From Stomorhina lunata (lineage: Eukaryota; Arthropoda; Insecta; Diptera; Rhiniidae), in NCBI GenBank assembly GCA_933228675.1, contig OW121743.1:18222584-18286583 (forward strand): DNA of 64,000 nucleotides. The letters run 5' to 3'. The position numbers and the translations under genes are program-made. Under the pieces are notes generated by a model. The model was not told the origin of the DNA. It saw only the letters and a list, made by a program, of their open reading frames with translations, and did no database searches. Position 1 is the first letter of the stretch. Each line of letters begins with the position of its first letter. This document shows positions 12,300 through 24,450 of the stretch, piece by piece.

Positions 12300-13880
12300 T
12301 TCAAAATTATAAGTGTTTAAGTAAATTTTGATGACAGGGTTATATGGGGTCTATAGTCGTTAATGGACCTACTGATCTCAGTACTAAATTTCTTGATCCT
12401 AAATATCTATCATATCTTCAGAGTTATGAGTAGTTAGGTAAATTTTGATATCGGAGTTATATGGGGTCTATATACTGACCCTAAAGTTGGTAGATTGGTA
12501 AATATTCATGTAGATAATCTCGGAACTAAATTTAATTTTCATATCTATCAGATCTTAAAAGTTATGAAAGTTTAAGTAAATTTTGGTATCGGGGCTATAT
12601 GGGGCCTATAGTCGTATGAGGACCTACTGACCTAATAGTTGCTTAGTTGATAGGTGTTCATATAAAACTTGTCTGTACCAAATTGTATAATTAGATCTAT
12701 TAGTAAATTTTGATATCAGGGATATATCGGGTCTATAGTCGTATAAAGACCTATTGACCCAAAAGTTGGTAAATTGGTAAACATTCATGTAAGTCATCTC
12801 TGAACTAAATTTTATATACATATCTGTCAGATATTCAAAGTTATGAGTGTTTAGGTAAATTTTGTTCTCACGATTACATGGGTCCCATAGTCGTATGAGG
12901 GCATACCGACCCAAAAGTTGCTTAGTTGATAGATTTTCATATGAAATTTGTCTGTACCAAATTCTATGATCACATCAATCAGACCTTCAAAGTTATGATT
13001 ATTAAATAAATTTTGATATCGGGGTTATATGAGGCCTATAAGGGTATAAGGATTCACCGACCCCAAAGTTTTTTAATGAGTAAATTTTAATATAAAATGT
13101 CTCTGTACTAAATTTCCTAATCATATTTATCAGATATTGAAAGTTATTACTATTTAAGTAAATTTTGATATCGGAGTTATATGGGGCCCATAGTCGTATG
13201 AGGACCTACTGACCTAATAGTTGCTTAGTTGATAGGTGTTCATATAAAACTTGTCTGTACCAAATTTTATAATCAGATCTATCAGTAAATTTCGGTATCA
13301 GGGTTATACTGGGTCTATAGTCGTATAAAGACCTATTGACCCAAAAGTTGGTAAATTGGTAAATATTTATGTAAATCATCTCTGAACTAAATTTTATATA
13401 CATATCTGCCAGATATTTAATGTTATGAGTGTTTAGGTAAATTTTGTTATCAGGGTTATATGGGTCCCATAGTCGTATGAGGACATACTGACCCAAAAGT
13501 TGCTTTGTTGATAGATGTTCATATAAAACTTATCTGTACCAAATTCTATGATCACATCAATCAGACCTTTAAAGTTATGACTATTTAAGTAAATTTTGAT
13601 ATCGGGGTTATATGGGGCCTATAGTCGTATAAGGATTTACTAACCCCAAAGTTGTTTAAAAGGTAAATTTTCATATAAAATATCTCTGTACTAAATTTTC
13701 TAATCATATTTATCAGATCTTCAAAGTTATGACTATTTAAGTAAATTTTGGTATCGGGGTTATATGGGGCCTATAGTCGTATGAGGATCTACTAACCTAA
13801 TAGTTGCTTAGTTGATAGATGTTCATATAAAACTTGTCTATACCTAATATTATAATCACATCTATCAGACCTTCAAAGTA
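12300..13880 (+). repeat. Degenerate ~150-bp tandem array (about 11 units, ~580-bp higher-order period)
   Basis: The block TAAATTTTGATATCGGGGTT followed by ATATGGGGCCTATAGTCG recurs near 12331, 12433, 12573, 12708, 12855, 13007, 13157, 13290, 13437, 13588 and 13740, mostly 133-152 bp apart. Two 291-nt minus-strand frames (12624-12914 and 13206-13496) are near-identical and 582 bp apart, showing a four-unit higher-order repeat. These frames have no protein signature. Confidence 0.9.
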
Positions 13881-14166
13881 AAAAAACTAAGGACAGAAGA
13901 AGGAAAAATGATCTCCCTGAACTATTAAAGATCTAATATTTTAAAGATCTCATTATGGATCTTTACAAATTAGAGATCTTACTTAAATGGCATCATTCTA
14001 ATGTCGATAAATCGTCTCAGAATATGATTTTGAGTAGATCGGTGGAAGTCGAAATGCCTCAAGTGTTGAAAATATATCAAATTTATATTAAACAAATAAA
14101 AAAACATGAGTAAAAATTCTTGATTTTTATATAAAATAATTTAGGAACTAAAGGGTATACAAATTT
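13881..14166 (-). other. 3' flank of gene B
   Basis: AT-rich sequence past the gene B stop codon. An AATAAA hexamer overlaps the stop on the minus strand (near 14165-14172). No other gene is seen. Confidence 0.45.
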
Positions 14167-17100
14167 TTATTTAAGATTGAGACATTGGTATTTAGTCTTG
14201 CGCCATTTTCGACAATATTTGCGATAGCAACGTCGTTTCGGAGCAGGTTTCTGGTTAGGTGAAATCAAAGAATCTGAAAATGATGGATGAGTGAAAAGTG
14301 AGATTGAAGACTTATTTGAAGGAAAAGTAAGAGATTGGTTAGGATATAGCACTGGAGGTTTTGTGGGTAGCCTAATTTTTATATGAGCAGGAGCTTTAAT
14401 TTGGGCTGTAGAGGGATCTGTAGGGGAAAAAGTGGGAGGTTTTGAACCTGAAATGGTTAATGAAGTTGTTTCTTTAAGAGGACTTGTGGGAGTGGTTTCT
14501 TCAAGTGCTATGTATGGAGGGTAGATTGATGGCAAAGTTGATGCTTGTATTTGTTGCGTGGTGGGTGTTAAAGTCGGTTGTGTTGGAGTTTTGAATGGTT
14601 GTGTCTTAGGCTGGATTGGTAAAAGTTGAGTTTGCAGTTTTGTCGGGTTGGTAGATGGCGAAGTTGATGTCTTTATTGAAGGCTTAGTGGGAATTGAAGT
14701 CGGTTGTGTTGGAATTTGCATAAAATGTGCGTTAGCTTGAGTTGGAGCAAGCTGAGTTGTTGGCTGTACTGGGTGTTTAGTAGGTGACTGTGTACTGGGA
14801 GTTTGAGTTGTAGAAATTTTTAAGGGTTTAGTTGATATTTCTGGAGTCCCCTCAGCTGCTGAAGCAGTCGTTTTCTCCAGCAAAAACTCAAATGGAGTTG
14901 TGGCTAGTATTGGAAGTTTAGTTGATCGCCCTAGTATCAGCTCACTAGATAATACTGATATTTCCTCTGACTCTGAGTCTAATGGCTTCTTAGGTAGAGT
15001 TATAAGCGGCTGCTCTGTAGTTCTTCTCTGTACATTACATCTTAGCTTGAGCAAAAGCTTTGTCGCCACATTGGCGTCCACAATTAACTGGCCACCCACT
15101 TTAGCTAAAGTGCTTATGGTATTATTCTCCCCTTCCTGAGTAAGATCGGAGTTTTCTAAAACAAGAAACTGAATAAAATATCAAACATCTCAAAATTATC
15201 CCAAGAAAAACTTACGTTTTTGTATAATTTCCTGATTCCTTAAAGCTTGACACTCTTCGTCAGTCAAAGGTTTGTCGGATAACAAGCCGGTAGCTTGTTT
15301 TAGAATATCACCTAAATGTAAGTTCACCACTCCCTGGGTATTGACAACAGCGCCTCTAAAGATCTCATTATTATTACCCGTCATGGTCACAGAGTTATCG
15401 GCTTTAAAAAGACTCTAATAATTACAAAAGGCTTTGTTTTAACTTCAAAATACCTACAAATTTGTTTAATGGTTTGATTATGTCCTTTTACACCCAATAA
15501 TTCTCCTAAGCCCAGATCAAGTTTTAGTTGAGGATTAAGCTCCAAGAGCTGAAAAAGTTTGGTATTGCTGTCGTTGATGGCAATTCGTTGCAAACCTAGA
15601 ATTAAGGTTTAATGATTTTTATAAGATGTTGTTTTACTCTAAAAACTTGAAAGAAAAACTTACTTTCCTGAATACTTATGGAGTTATGGGACTCGTTGTT
15701 TTCCACACTGAGGACATTAGAGAGTTGGGCAACTAAAAGAAAAAAAAACAATAATCTTTAACTATATCGAGACTATATCGAGACCAAACTAGATCATGCA
15801 AAGTCGAAAGTAGACTTGAGCCAGTATAAACTAGGCTATGTCTGGTGTAAGCAGAACTATGGCTAGTGTAAACCGGACCATGTCTAGTGTAAACTAGATT
15901 ATTTTTTGCATAAGCAAGGTATCGTAAACTGGACTTTGTCTTGTGTAAACTGGACTATGTCTAGTGTAAAGTAGACTATATCTAGTGTAAGCTATGTCTA
16001 GTGTAACTATGTCTAGTGTAAGCTAGACTTTATCCAGTGTAAACTAGACTATGTCTAGCGTAAGTCTAGTTAACGCTAGACATCGCCTAGTGTTAACTAG
16101 ACTATGTCCAGTGTAAACTAGACTATGTCTAGTCTAAGCTAGAATATGTCTAGTGTAAACTAGACTATGTCTAGTGTACACTAGACTATGTTTAGTGTAG
16201 ATTAGACTATGTCTAGTGTAAACTAGAATATGTCTAGTTTAAACTAGACTATGTCTAGTGTAGACTAGACTATGTCTAATATAAGCTAGACTTTGTCTAG
16301 TGTAAGCTAGACTATGTCTAGTGTAAACTAGACTATGTCTAGTGTAAACTAGACTATATCTAGTGCAAACTAGACAATGTTTAGTGTAAACTAGACTATA
16401 TCTAGTATAAACTAGACTATGTCTAGTGTAGACTAGACTATGTCTAATATAAGCTAGACTTTGTCTAGTGTAAACTAGACTATGTCTAGTGTAAACTAGA
16501 CTATGTCTAGTGTAAACTAGAATATGTCTAGTTTAAACTAGACTATGTCTAGTGTAGACTAGACTATGTCTAATATAAGCTAGACTATGTCTAGTGTAGA
16601 CTAGACTATGTCTAATATAAGCTAGACTTTGTCTAGTGTAAACTAGACTATGTCTAGTGTAAACTAGACTATGTCTAGTGTAAACTAGACTATATCTAGT
16701 GCAAACTAGACAATGTTTAGTGTAAACTAGACTATATCTAGTATAAACTAGACAATGTCTAGTGTAAACTAGACTATGTCTAGTGTAAACTACACTATGT
16801 CTAGTGTAAACTAGACTATGTCTAGTGCAAACTAGACTATGTCTTGTGTAAACTGGACTATGTCTAGTATAAACTAGACTATGTCAAGTGTAAACTAGAC
16901 TATGCCAAGTGCAAACCAGACTATGTCTAGTGTAAACAAGAATTTGTCTAGTTTAATCTAGACTATGTGTAATGTAAACTGGACTCTGTCTAGTGTAAGC
17001 TAGACTATGTCTACTGTAAACTAGACTACGTCTAGTGTTAACTAGACTACGTCTAGTGTAAACTAGACTATGTCTAGTGTTAACTACACTACGTCTAGTG

Positions 17101-18847
17101 TAAACTAGACTATGTCTAGTGTAAAGAGACTATGTCTAGTGTAAAGAGACTATGTCTAGGGTAAACAAAACTATATCTAGTGCAAACTAGACTATGTCTA
17201 GTGTAAACTAGACTATGTTAAGTGTAGACTAGACTATTTTTTAGTGGAAACTAGACTATGTCTAGTGGAAATTAGACAATATCTAATGTAAACTAGACTA
17301 TGTCCAGTATAATGTAGACTATGTCTACTGTTAACTAGACAATGTCTATTATAAACTAGACTATGTCTAGTGTAAACTAAACTATGTCTAGTGTAAACTA
17401 GACTATGTCTAGTGTGAACTAGACTATGTCTAGTGTAAACAAGACTATGTTTAGTGTAATCTAGACTATGTTTAGTGTAAACTAGACTTTGTCTAGTGTA
17501 AACTAGACAATGTCTAGTGTAAACTAGACTATGCATAGTGTAAACTAGACTATTTCTAATATAAACTAGACTATGTCCAGTGTAAACTAGACTTTGTCAA
17601 GTGAAAACTAGACTATGTCCAGTGTTTACACTAGACTTTGTCTAGTGTAAACTAGACTATGTGTAGTGTAAACTGGACTCTATCTAGTGTAAACTATACA
17701 ATGTTTAGTGTAAACTAGACTATGTCTAGTATAAACTAGACTATGTCTTATGTAAACTAGTCTACGTCTAGTGTAAACTAGACTATGTCTAGTGTAAACT
17801 TGACTATGTCTAGTGTAAACTAGACTATTTCTAGTGTAAACTAGACTATGTCTAGTGTAAACTAGACTATGTCTAGTGTATACTAGACTATGTCTAGTGT
17901 AAATTAGACTATGTCTAGTGTAAACTAGACTATGTCTAGTGCAAACTAGACTATGTCTAGTGTAAACTAGACTATGTCTAGTGTAAACTAGACTATGTCT
18001 AGTGTAAACTAGACTATGTCTAGTGTAAACTAGACTATGTCTTATGTAAACTACACTATGTCTAGTGTAAACTAGACTATGTCTAGTGTAAACTAGACTA
18101 TGTCTAGTGTAAACTAGACTATGTCTAGTGTAAACTAGACTATGTCTAGTGTAAACTAGACTATGTCTAGTGTAAACTAGACTATGTCTAGTGTAAACTA
18201 GACTATGTCTAGTGTAAATTAGACTATGTCTAGTGTAAACTAGACTATGTCTAGTGCAAACTAGACTATGTCTAGTGTAAACTAGACTATGTCTAGTGTA
18301 AACTAGACTATGTCTTATGTAAACTACACTATGTCTAGTGTAAACTAGACTATGTCTAGTGTAAACTAGACTATGTCTAGTGTAAACTAGACTATGTCTA
18401 GTGTAAACTAGACTATGTCTAGTGTAAACTAGACTATGTCTAGTGTAAACTAGACTATGTCTAGTGTAAACTAGACTATGTCTAGTGTAAATTAGACTAT
18501 GTCTAGTGTAAACTAGACTTTATCTAATATAAACATAATGAAAACTAGAATATGTCTTGTATAAACTAGACTATAACTAGTTTGAATTAGATTATAACCA
18601 GTGTAAACTAGACTATGTCTAATCCAAAATAGTCTATGTGTCATCCACATTAGATTATCTTTACTTAAGTAACCTTCTACTTACCATTCTTCTCAATCTT
18701 CCCTTTGTTTGCCATTAAATCCTGAATATCCTGTTCCCCTGTCTTCGGAATCTCCTCCAAACTGCCAGTTTTTTCCAAAGAATGAGGCTTAGCCAGAACT
18801 TGACAAATTAGCACAAGATTTAAGAAACTTATAAAATAACCAAACAT
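14167..18847 (-). CDS. Gene B: secreted GNNN-module protein with Thr/Pro-rich tail (5 exons)
   Basis: I assembled this from splice signals. Exons (minus): 18847-18685, 15732-15664, 15595-15458, 15401-15216, 15155-14167, giving 1545 nt and 514 aa. All introns are GT-AG and phase 1; the donor of exon 3 is GTAGGT, chosen because it keeps phase 1. The start ATG opens a signal peptide (MFGYFISFLNLVLICQVLA). Exons 2-5 each contain a divergent copy of the gene A module; exon 4 has the clearest one (TGNNNEI). From about residue 230 the protein is a Thr/Pro/Ser-rich mucin-like tract with many TQ, TPT and KPS runs, a candidate for heavy O-glycosylation. It ends CYRKYCRKW then a last Cys, matching the gene A tail. 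The function is unknown; it is a paralogue of gene A by architecture. Confidence 0.82.
15810..18620. repeat. 21-bp minisatellite in intron 1 of gene B
   Basis: About 130 tandem copies of a 21-bp unit containing CTAGTGTAAACTAG plus ACTATGT fill the first intron. CTAGT and ACTAG form a small inverted repeat in every unit. Divergence is high at both edges and low at about 17.8-18.5 kb, where a roughly 250-bp block is itself duplicated. It occupies the same intron (after the signal-peptide exon) as the unrelated 11-bp array in gene A. Confidence 0.95.
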
Positions 18848-19003
18848 TTTAATATCTTGCTTTTAAGTTACTTCACTTGAAAAATTGTTCTTTCTTTAAC
18901 ATTCTAAGTCTAACTAAACATCAGATTACTTAACTGCGTCTAGCTTACTAAAGTTATTTTAATAATTTAGCTTTAAGACACACTTTCTTGATAGTACTCC
19001 CCC

Positions 19004-19011
19004 AATTTATA
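19004..19011 (-). promoter_or_regulatory. Candidate TATA box of gene B
   Basis: Minus-strand TATAAATT lies about 160 bases upstream of the gene B start codon, in the only unique sequence between the gene and the repeats further out. This is positional inference. Confidence 0.4.
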
Positions 19012-19139
19012 ACATAAGCCAGATTGCAAGTGGGAAATATATTTTTAAAGTGATTAAGTCGTTGTTAATAAGTTTATTTTTGAGACGTGATTTTAAGCAA
19101 AAAATTATTAAAATATTTGTAGTTTAATCTAAGTCTTAA

Positions 19140-19660
19140 TCTAAGTCTGAGATCTTATGAGATGAGAACTATAGTAGACTCTAGATGACTACTACACTGA
19201 ACTTTAAGATTATATTCGAAGCATCGACTATAGCAGACTCGACATCGACTGTACTAGACTGCAGTTGACACTAGACTAACATGACGACTATACAAGACTA
19301 ATGTGTTAGGCTATATCGACGACTAATGTGTTAGGCTATATCGACGACGACTATACTAGACCTATATGAACTACGATTATCCAAGATCAATGTGGATGAC
19401 GACTATACTAAACTATAGTGCGCTACTTTCACCATGACTTGCACTTTTAAAATGACTTGCATTTTTAATATAACTTGTACTTTTATTATAACTTTGACTC
19501 TGACTTGCACTTTTAAAATGACATGTATTTTGACCATGATTTGCAAGAATAACTTAGTAAATATGACTTGCACTTTACCTGCAAGTTAACCTTTTACTAT
19601 GACTTGCTCTTGAAATTGACTTGCACTTTTGAAATGACTTATTCTTCACTTAAGCCAGAT
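19140..19660. repeat. Degenerate short tandem repeats (AGACTA-rich, then ATGACTTGCACTTTTAAA-like)
   Basis: From 19140 to 19430 the sequence is an irregular mix of ACTATACTAGACT and GACGACTAT words. From 19430 to 19640 it is a degenerate ~18-25-bp repeat of GACTTGCACTTTTAAAAT. The AGACTA type recurs at 24140-24440, 38940-39300 and 63380-63430. Confidence 0.7.
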
Positions 19661-20149
19661 TACCTAGATCTATCTACTTCAAGGCAAGACAAGATCAGAG
19701 AAGACATTTTATGAACTCTTTTTTTGCTTATCGTCCCCTTAGCTTTTGTAGAAGTTACTTGTTGAAATATCTAGCCTCACCGCGTACCTTCCAAGATTGG
19801 TTCTTAGGTAATTGGGGCACACTGAACAAATTATCAGATAGATCCCGCCAATCTACTACGAAGTAAGAGGACTAGGAAGTTTATCAGGTTGTACACAGTT
19901 TGCGTGATGTCCCTGCAGCCCGGCACCCATCTTTTATGGATACGGAACTACTGAGAAATTTCTTGAACAAATCTGCGGTAAGCCGGGGCAGTTGTTGTAT
20001 TCCGGAAGACAAAACTCACAGTCTTAATGACAGCTTGACTAACAGAGAATTCTATCTTTCTTATATGCTATCCTATCTTTCTTATAGGCTACAACTTCCA
20101 CCGAAAAATTGGAGCTTACCTGATATTTGAATATAAAGTCATCAATATT

Positions 20150-20480
20150 GAGGTCAATAAACCGTCTTTTACCAGGAGCTCCTCGTAGTTTCGCAGTCCT
20201 ATCTTATATAAGCAAAGGTACTATCGGAAATACGTACTATGACATCATGTTAAGAATCACAAGTGACTGATAGGACGGTAAGAAGCGCACCCGTAATGCA
20301 TAGGCCTACCATTTTCGGGATCTTTTCGAGTTTCTTGAGGTATGTGGTTTTGTAAACAGTGCTCCAACAGACGATAAGACTAATTCAGTGTTTGATTTTT
20401 GGATTCATCTCAAGTATGTACCTACATTATCGGGTCCGCCTCTTCGCCATATCGTATAGGTCCATTTAAGAGATGTATGC
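20150..20480 (-). pseudogene. Non-LTR retrotransposon remnant (RT thumb/connector region)
   Basis: On the minus strand 20338-20250 translates as LKKLEKIPKMVGLCITGALL, matching the pattern found after the reverse-transcriptase domain of jockey/R1-like LINEs (a basic stretch, then ITGA). Stops and frameshifts interrupt it on both sides. The flanks 19660-20150 and 20480-21100 hold no recognisable gene and may be more of the same relic. Confidence 0.6.
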
Positions 20481-21109
20481 TCAGAAACACAAACGTTTCC
20501 TTAAAGTTTGACTAGAAGCTGTAGAAGAAAACTGACGCTTTTCTAAAGCCGAATCTCAGCTATGACATCGATACTTCAATGAATTTGTATATACTCGAGA
20601 TCCTCCTAACTTTAAATATCTAATGATGATACTAAGTGTGTAAAAGAGGTCATAGTTAGAGACTCTGCTAATGCATTGGGAGCTCAAAATTAATCCCCAA
20701 AGACTTTTGGGAATGAATTTTCTAAAGAAATGAGTTAAAACTTTTTGAAGGTATTGAGATTTCCAAATTAGCGAAATTATTAGGAGGAAGAGTTGAACAT
20801 TTACATTTAGGGGGAAAATGTTTTTGGATAGCATTTACATTTATGTGCTTGGCTAAAAATTATCCTCGACAAACCTCTTTTTCCGTCTCTAGACTCCTTC
20901 TGTTAATGGAAAAAACTCTAAGGAGATCCCCTCCTTCACTTTCTATTTGGATAAGAAAGGTTTTAGATTAGATTTCTTTTGCTGTGGTCTCATAAAATAA
21001 AACAATACATAGAAACGTTGTGATGTCGAGTCTGGGGCAAAAAATCTTTGTTAGAATTGGTTTGGAGCAAAAGAAGACCGAGGGGAGTTGCGTGAGGTTA
21101 TTATTTTAA

Positions 21110-21400
21110 AGAACTTTTGCCTTTGGGATCTTTGAAGTTTTATGTTGTCGAAGTTGGATTTTCTTAATTATTGGAAGGTTTATTATAAGAACGGATGCTC
21201 CATTGGATTTGGAAAAGAAATTTGCTTTAGCTTTCATGTTTCATTGTCTTAAAGATGGCGAAATGTCATTCCCCATATCTTTCTATATCTTTGGAAAGTT
21301 CTTAAGGAAAATCTTCACCAAAATTGATTTGTAGAAAAAACCTTGTTTTAGTTTCGAATTTCTTTATTATTGGAATGTTCATTAAGAAAAATTCCATTGG
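21110..21400 (-). pseudogene. Antisense fragment of gene C (42-residue repeat region)
   Basis: Read on the minus strand, this resembles the internal 126-bp repeat of gene C (about 25750-26690). For example GGAAGGTT.TTAT.AGAAC and TTTGCTTTAG.TTTCATGTTT occur in the same order as in the reverse complement of gene C, spanning two to three degraded units. There is no intact frame. It lies just left of the sense pseudogene, giving a head-to-head arrangement. Confidence 0.65.
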
Positions 21401-21489
21401 TACTGAAAATAAAATGACAATGGATCAAATACAAATGGAGAAGAAATTCTTACTAATGAACGTTCCTACGATGAAGGAGATTACAAAAC

Positions 21490-23477
21490 CTAGACAAATA
21501 ACGGCAAAGTTAGACAACGGCTTTCTCTGTCAACTTTCAAAACCTTTAAAATCCAGAGATTTCTTCAACCTAATGCAAATGTTGTGGAACCTCGGTTTTC
21601 TTCTGATAACGATGGAATTCCCCAACAACATCTTTCCGAATATAGATTTCCTCCATTTAATTCCAATAGCGAAGGATTTTTAAAGCCACATCCTTCAGGA
21701 ACAAAAGAACATTTAAAAACCTCCAACAGCAATTAAATTTCTCCGCAGAAACCTTTATTTGTTCCAGAACTATGCTCACCACCTACTACCGGACATAATT
21801 TAGCATCACATCCCTCCCTGAACCCAGTTATAGGTACTCAGTTACCACTACATCCCTCTAACATAATAAATCATTTTCAATCTTCAGCCAATCCTCAGCC
21901 AACTACACCTTCTAACTTTTCACTATCTCCCTTGATGAGAGAGCTCTTAAGACATCCTTCACTGGCCAAGTACAGGAATATAAATACTTTTCAAAAACCT
22001 CTGCCTCTAAGCTCTTCCGCATCACTTTCTTCAAACCCACACTTAAATATGGAGATTCCCATTGGTAATGTTCAAAATCCTAGAATTTATCCAAATTCTT
22101 TGAATCAAAGTCTGCCATTACCACGGCAAATGTTGTCACAATTGCCTCATCATCACTTTCCAAACTTTTGGGTATCAATTTCAATCTTTGGAAGCATGTG
22201 GTTCCTCCAGTATACCTGACCGTGAGCCTAATCTCATTTATGATTTCCCACCATTGCTAGGTCATCCAAATCTGGAAAGACTAAGAAGATCTGAGGTCTC
22301 AACATCCGGCTCTTACCTAACCATTCCAATTTTTATTAGTGAGCTAATAGTAAAGCAACTTAATTCCAGAAATCAAAGTGAATCCAAAACAAATTCCACT
22401 GAATATGAAGTAACGGAAGGAAGTGCAAATACTGCCATTGATCCTCTCTTAAAAAAGCAAGTGAATTCCCGAAGTCATGGTCCTCCTAAATTAAATTCTA
22501 CTAAAAATGTAATAAATCAAGGAAATGCAAATATAGCCATAGATTCATTTATAGAAAAACAATAGATTTCGGAAAACTCCGATAACAACAATAACTCTTT
22601 CTTGAATTCGAATACGAATTCCACTGCGACTGTTTTCGGAAGTGAAGAGACTAATGAAACGACATCAAAGACTGAATTGTTTTCCCCATCTTCTGCTTCC
22701 AAAACCTCTAATTCATCCCTACCTTCATTCATTGCAAGGTTTGTTGATAGAGATGGCAATTCTAAATTCAAAAGCCTCAAAAAATATCCAGACAATTCGT
22801 TGGAGACTTCCACCAAACACACCTTCTATAGCCCTTTGTTAAGCCCGAGTTCGACCTCATTTCCCCACGCTTTATCGGAAACTTTCAACTAGACATTTTC
22901 TATGAATTTAGACCCCTATGTATCTTTGGAGACCACCAAGACTTTTTCTACAAAATCAGAGCCTTCATTGCCTCCTTCTCTTAAGACTTTTCTAAAAAAC
23001 GACAGTCTTTCAAGTGCTGAGGATCCTGAGTATTTAACTCCGGCAAACGCATTAGTTGGAGAAGTCTTACATAGTCTAATACTCAATAACCAGTCCTTAG
23101 CTGAGTTATAAGGCGAAACGCCGCTTTTTTAAAAACTTATTTTTTCAAGTAGGTTACCAGGGATTGAACTTGGGACCTCTGATATGCTAGGCGGATGACT
23201 AACCTGCTATACCACGGCGGCTTCTCTTAGGACTTTCCTAAAAAACGATATTCTTCCAAGTGATGAGAATACTGGGGAAATATTAGTATTGGATCTGACA
23301 TCAGGATCATTTACTGATCAGTAAGATCATTCTGCTAACGAAGTACTTAAGAGAGACTCTACTTTAGAAAAGCGTGAAAGTAAGATTCCAGCTTCCAGAG
23401 CTTCTAATAAAACATCAAAGAAGTGTTTCAAAACCTTATGCTTTAGGTTCCAGGATGACAAGGGAGTTTCAGATTAG
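21490..23477 (+). pseudogene. Broken paralogue of gene C (sense orientation)
   Basis: This matches gene C 26690-28581 in order: the RRFPPFNSN-like block, then MRELLRHPSLAKYR, IPIGNVQNP, RRSEVSTS, LIVKQLNSRNQSESKTNSTE, FGSEETN, and at the end KKCFKTLCFRFQDDKGVSD with a stop at the equivalent place. Even the 3' flank with AATAAAATTGTTTTT is conserved. Frameshifts (near 21680 and 22200) and stops (22563 and 22890) break it, and a tRNA-like insert sits at 23108-23222. The N-terminal part (signal peptide and repeats) is missing, so it is not a functional gene. Confidence 0.9.
23108..23222 (-). repeat. tRNA-like insertion in the gene C pseudogene
   Basis: On the minus strand: TGGTATAGCAGGTTAG (A-box like), then GTTCAATCCC (B-box like) about 45 bases on, then an A-rich tail. 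The acceptor ends do not pair, so it is not a working tRNA. The surrounding pseudogene is interrupted at this point relative to gene C, and CTTCTCTTA(A/G)GACTTT occurs on both sides (22976 and 23221). I interpret it as a tRNA-derived SINE insertion. Confidence 0.5.
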
Positions 23478-23559
23478 CTAAAGCTGTTACTAGATTTAGT
23501 TTAATTTAATTTTAATAAAATTGTTTTTTGCTTAAATTCTACAATTAGTTTTTGCGATG

Positions 23560-24110
23560 AATTAGAGTCTTTTTTGGAAGCGAAGGCAGAATATGGTCCT
23601 TCAAACTGGATTCGATCTATTAAATTACATTTTCTTCTAAAAACTTGGCAATGAATGAAGGTAGCGATGAATTAGATGTTTTAGAAGGAAGATCTTCCTT
23701 ACCGTCACTTTGTCAAAACAACTTTGATTAAGTTTCTATATCTTGTTGCTTGGAAGATGATGTATTTTCTTTTCCGGAAGGATCCATTGGGGAGATTGTA
23801 ACTCCATCGATTTCGGGAAGTAAAATTGCTTTGGTTTCCAAGTTTGCTTATCTAGAAGTTGATGTATGTTTAACATTGGAAGCTTGATACACTTTGGAAG
23901 CTATTTCCGGTTTTTATGGGAATGTTTTTTTGTTAATTTGGGAATTTGTAATTGCTTTAGATTCAAAGGCTCTTTTGCCGAGATTATAATAAATATTGGC
24001 TGAGATTTGGAAGCGATGCCAGAAGTGGGAGGTAAGTAGTGCAAAGAAATTTCCAAAAAGTTTTGTACTGGAACTAATAAAGATTTCTTAGGAGGCATTC
24101 CATTGATGGT
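23560..24110 (-). pseudogene. Antisense rearranged fragments of gene C
   Basis: Minus-strand reading gives several gene C pieces: KKSLLVPVQN (compare QKPLFPPVQN), the block CATCATCTTCCAAGCAACAA (compare 25690), AACTTGGAAACCAAAGCAA (the internal repeat), and the reverse complement of the region near 27950 (AATGAATGAAGGTAGCGATG on plus). The piece at 23565-23700 is one unit of the array found at 28.8-30.96 kb. No open frame survives. Confidence 0.75.
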
Positions 24111-24139
24111 GGAGAATACTCAATATTGTTTTGTTGCGA

Positions 24140-24450
24140 AAGATTGTTGACTAGTGTAGTAAATGACTTTGCTAGACTATAGTCGAAAACTTTACGAGAT
24201 AACGACTTTGCTAGACTATAGCCGAAAACTTTACGAGATAACGACTATACTAGACTAAAGTCTATGGATTTGATAGACAAAGGTCAATAACTAAACTAGA
24301 CTAAATCAGACTACTCGTTTAATTGGACACTAACTAGACAAAGAATATTCAAGACTTTTACCCTCGACTTTAAAAGACGTTAGTCATCGACAACTATACT
24401 AGACTAAAGACGATGACGACTGTGATAGATCTTAGCATGATTATATTGAC
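24140..24450. repeat. AGACTATAGTCG-type degenerate repeat
   Basis: Irregular repeats of TTGCTAGACTATAG, TTTACGAGATAACGACT and related words; one 49-bp block is directly duplicated at 24165-24260. No coding potential. Confidence 0.65.

Noticed and set aside
12624..13496. Two near-identical 96-codon minus-strand frames 582 bp apart
   Set aside because: They fall exactly on the tandem-repeat period and show no motif; explained by the array.
17234..17536. 100-codon frame with repeated HSLVYTR
   Set aside because: Translation of the 21-bp repeat in gene B intron 1.
23150..23222. Possible functional tRNA gene (minus)
   Set aside because: A and B boxes are recognisable but the acceptor stem does not pair and the T-stem has a mismatch; fits a SINE insertion.
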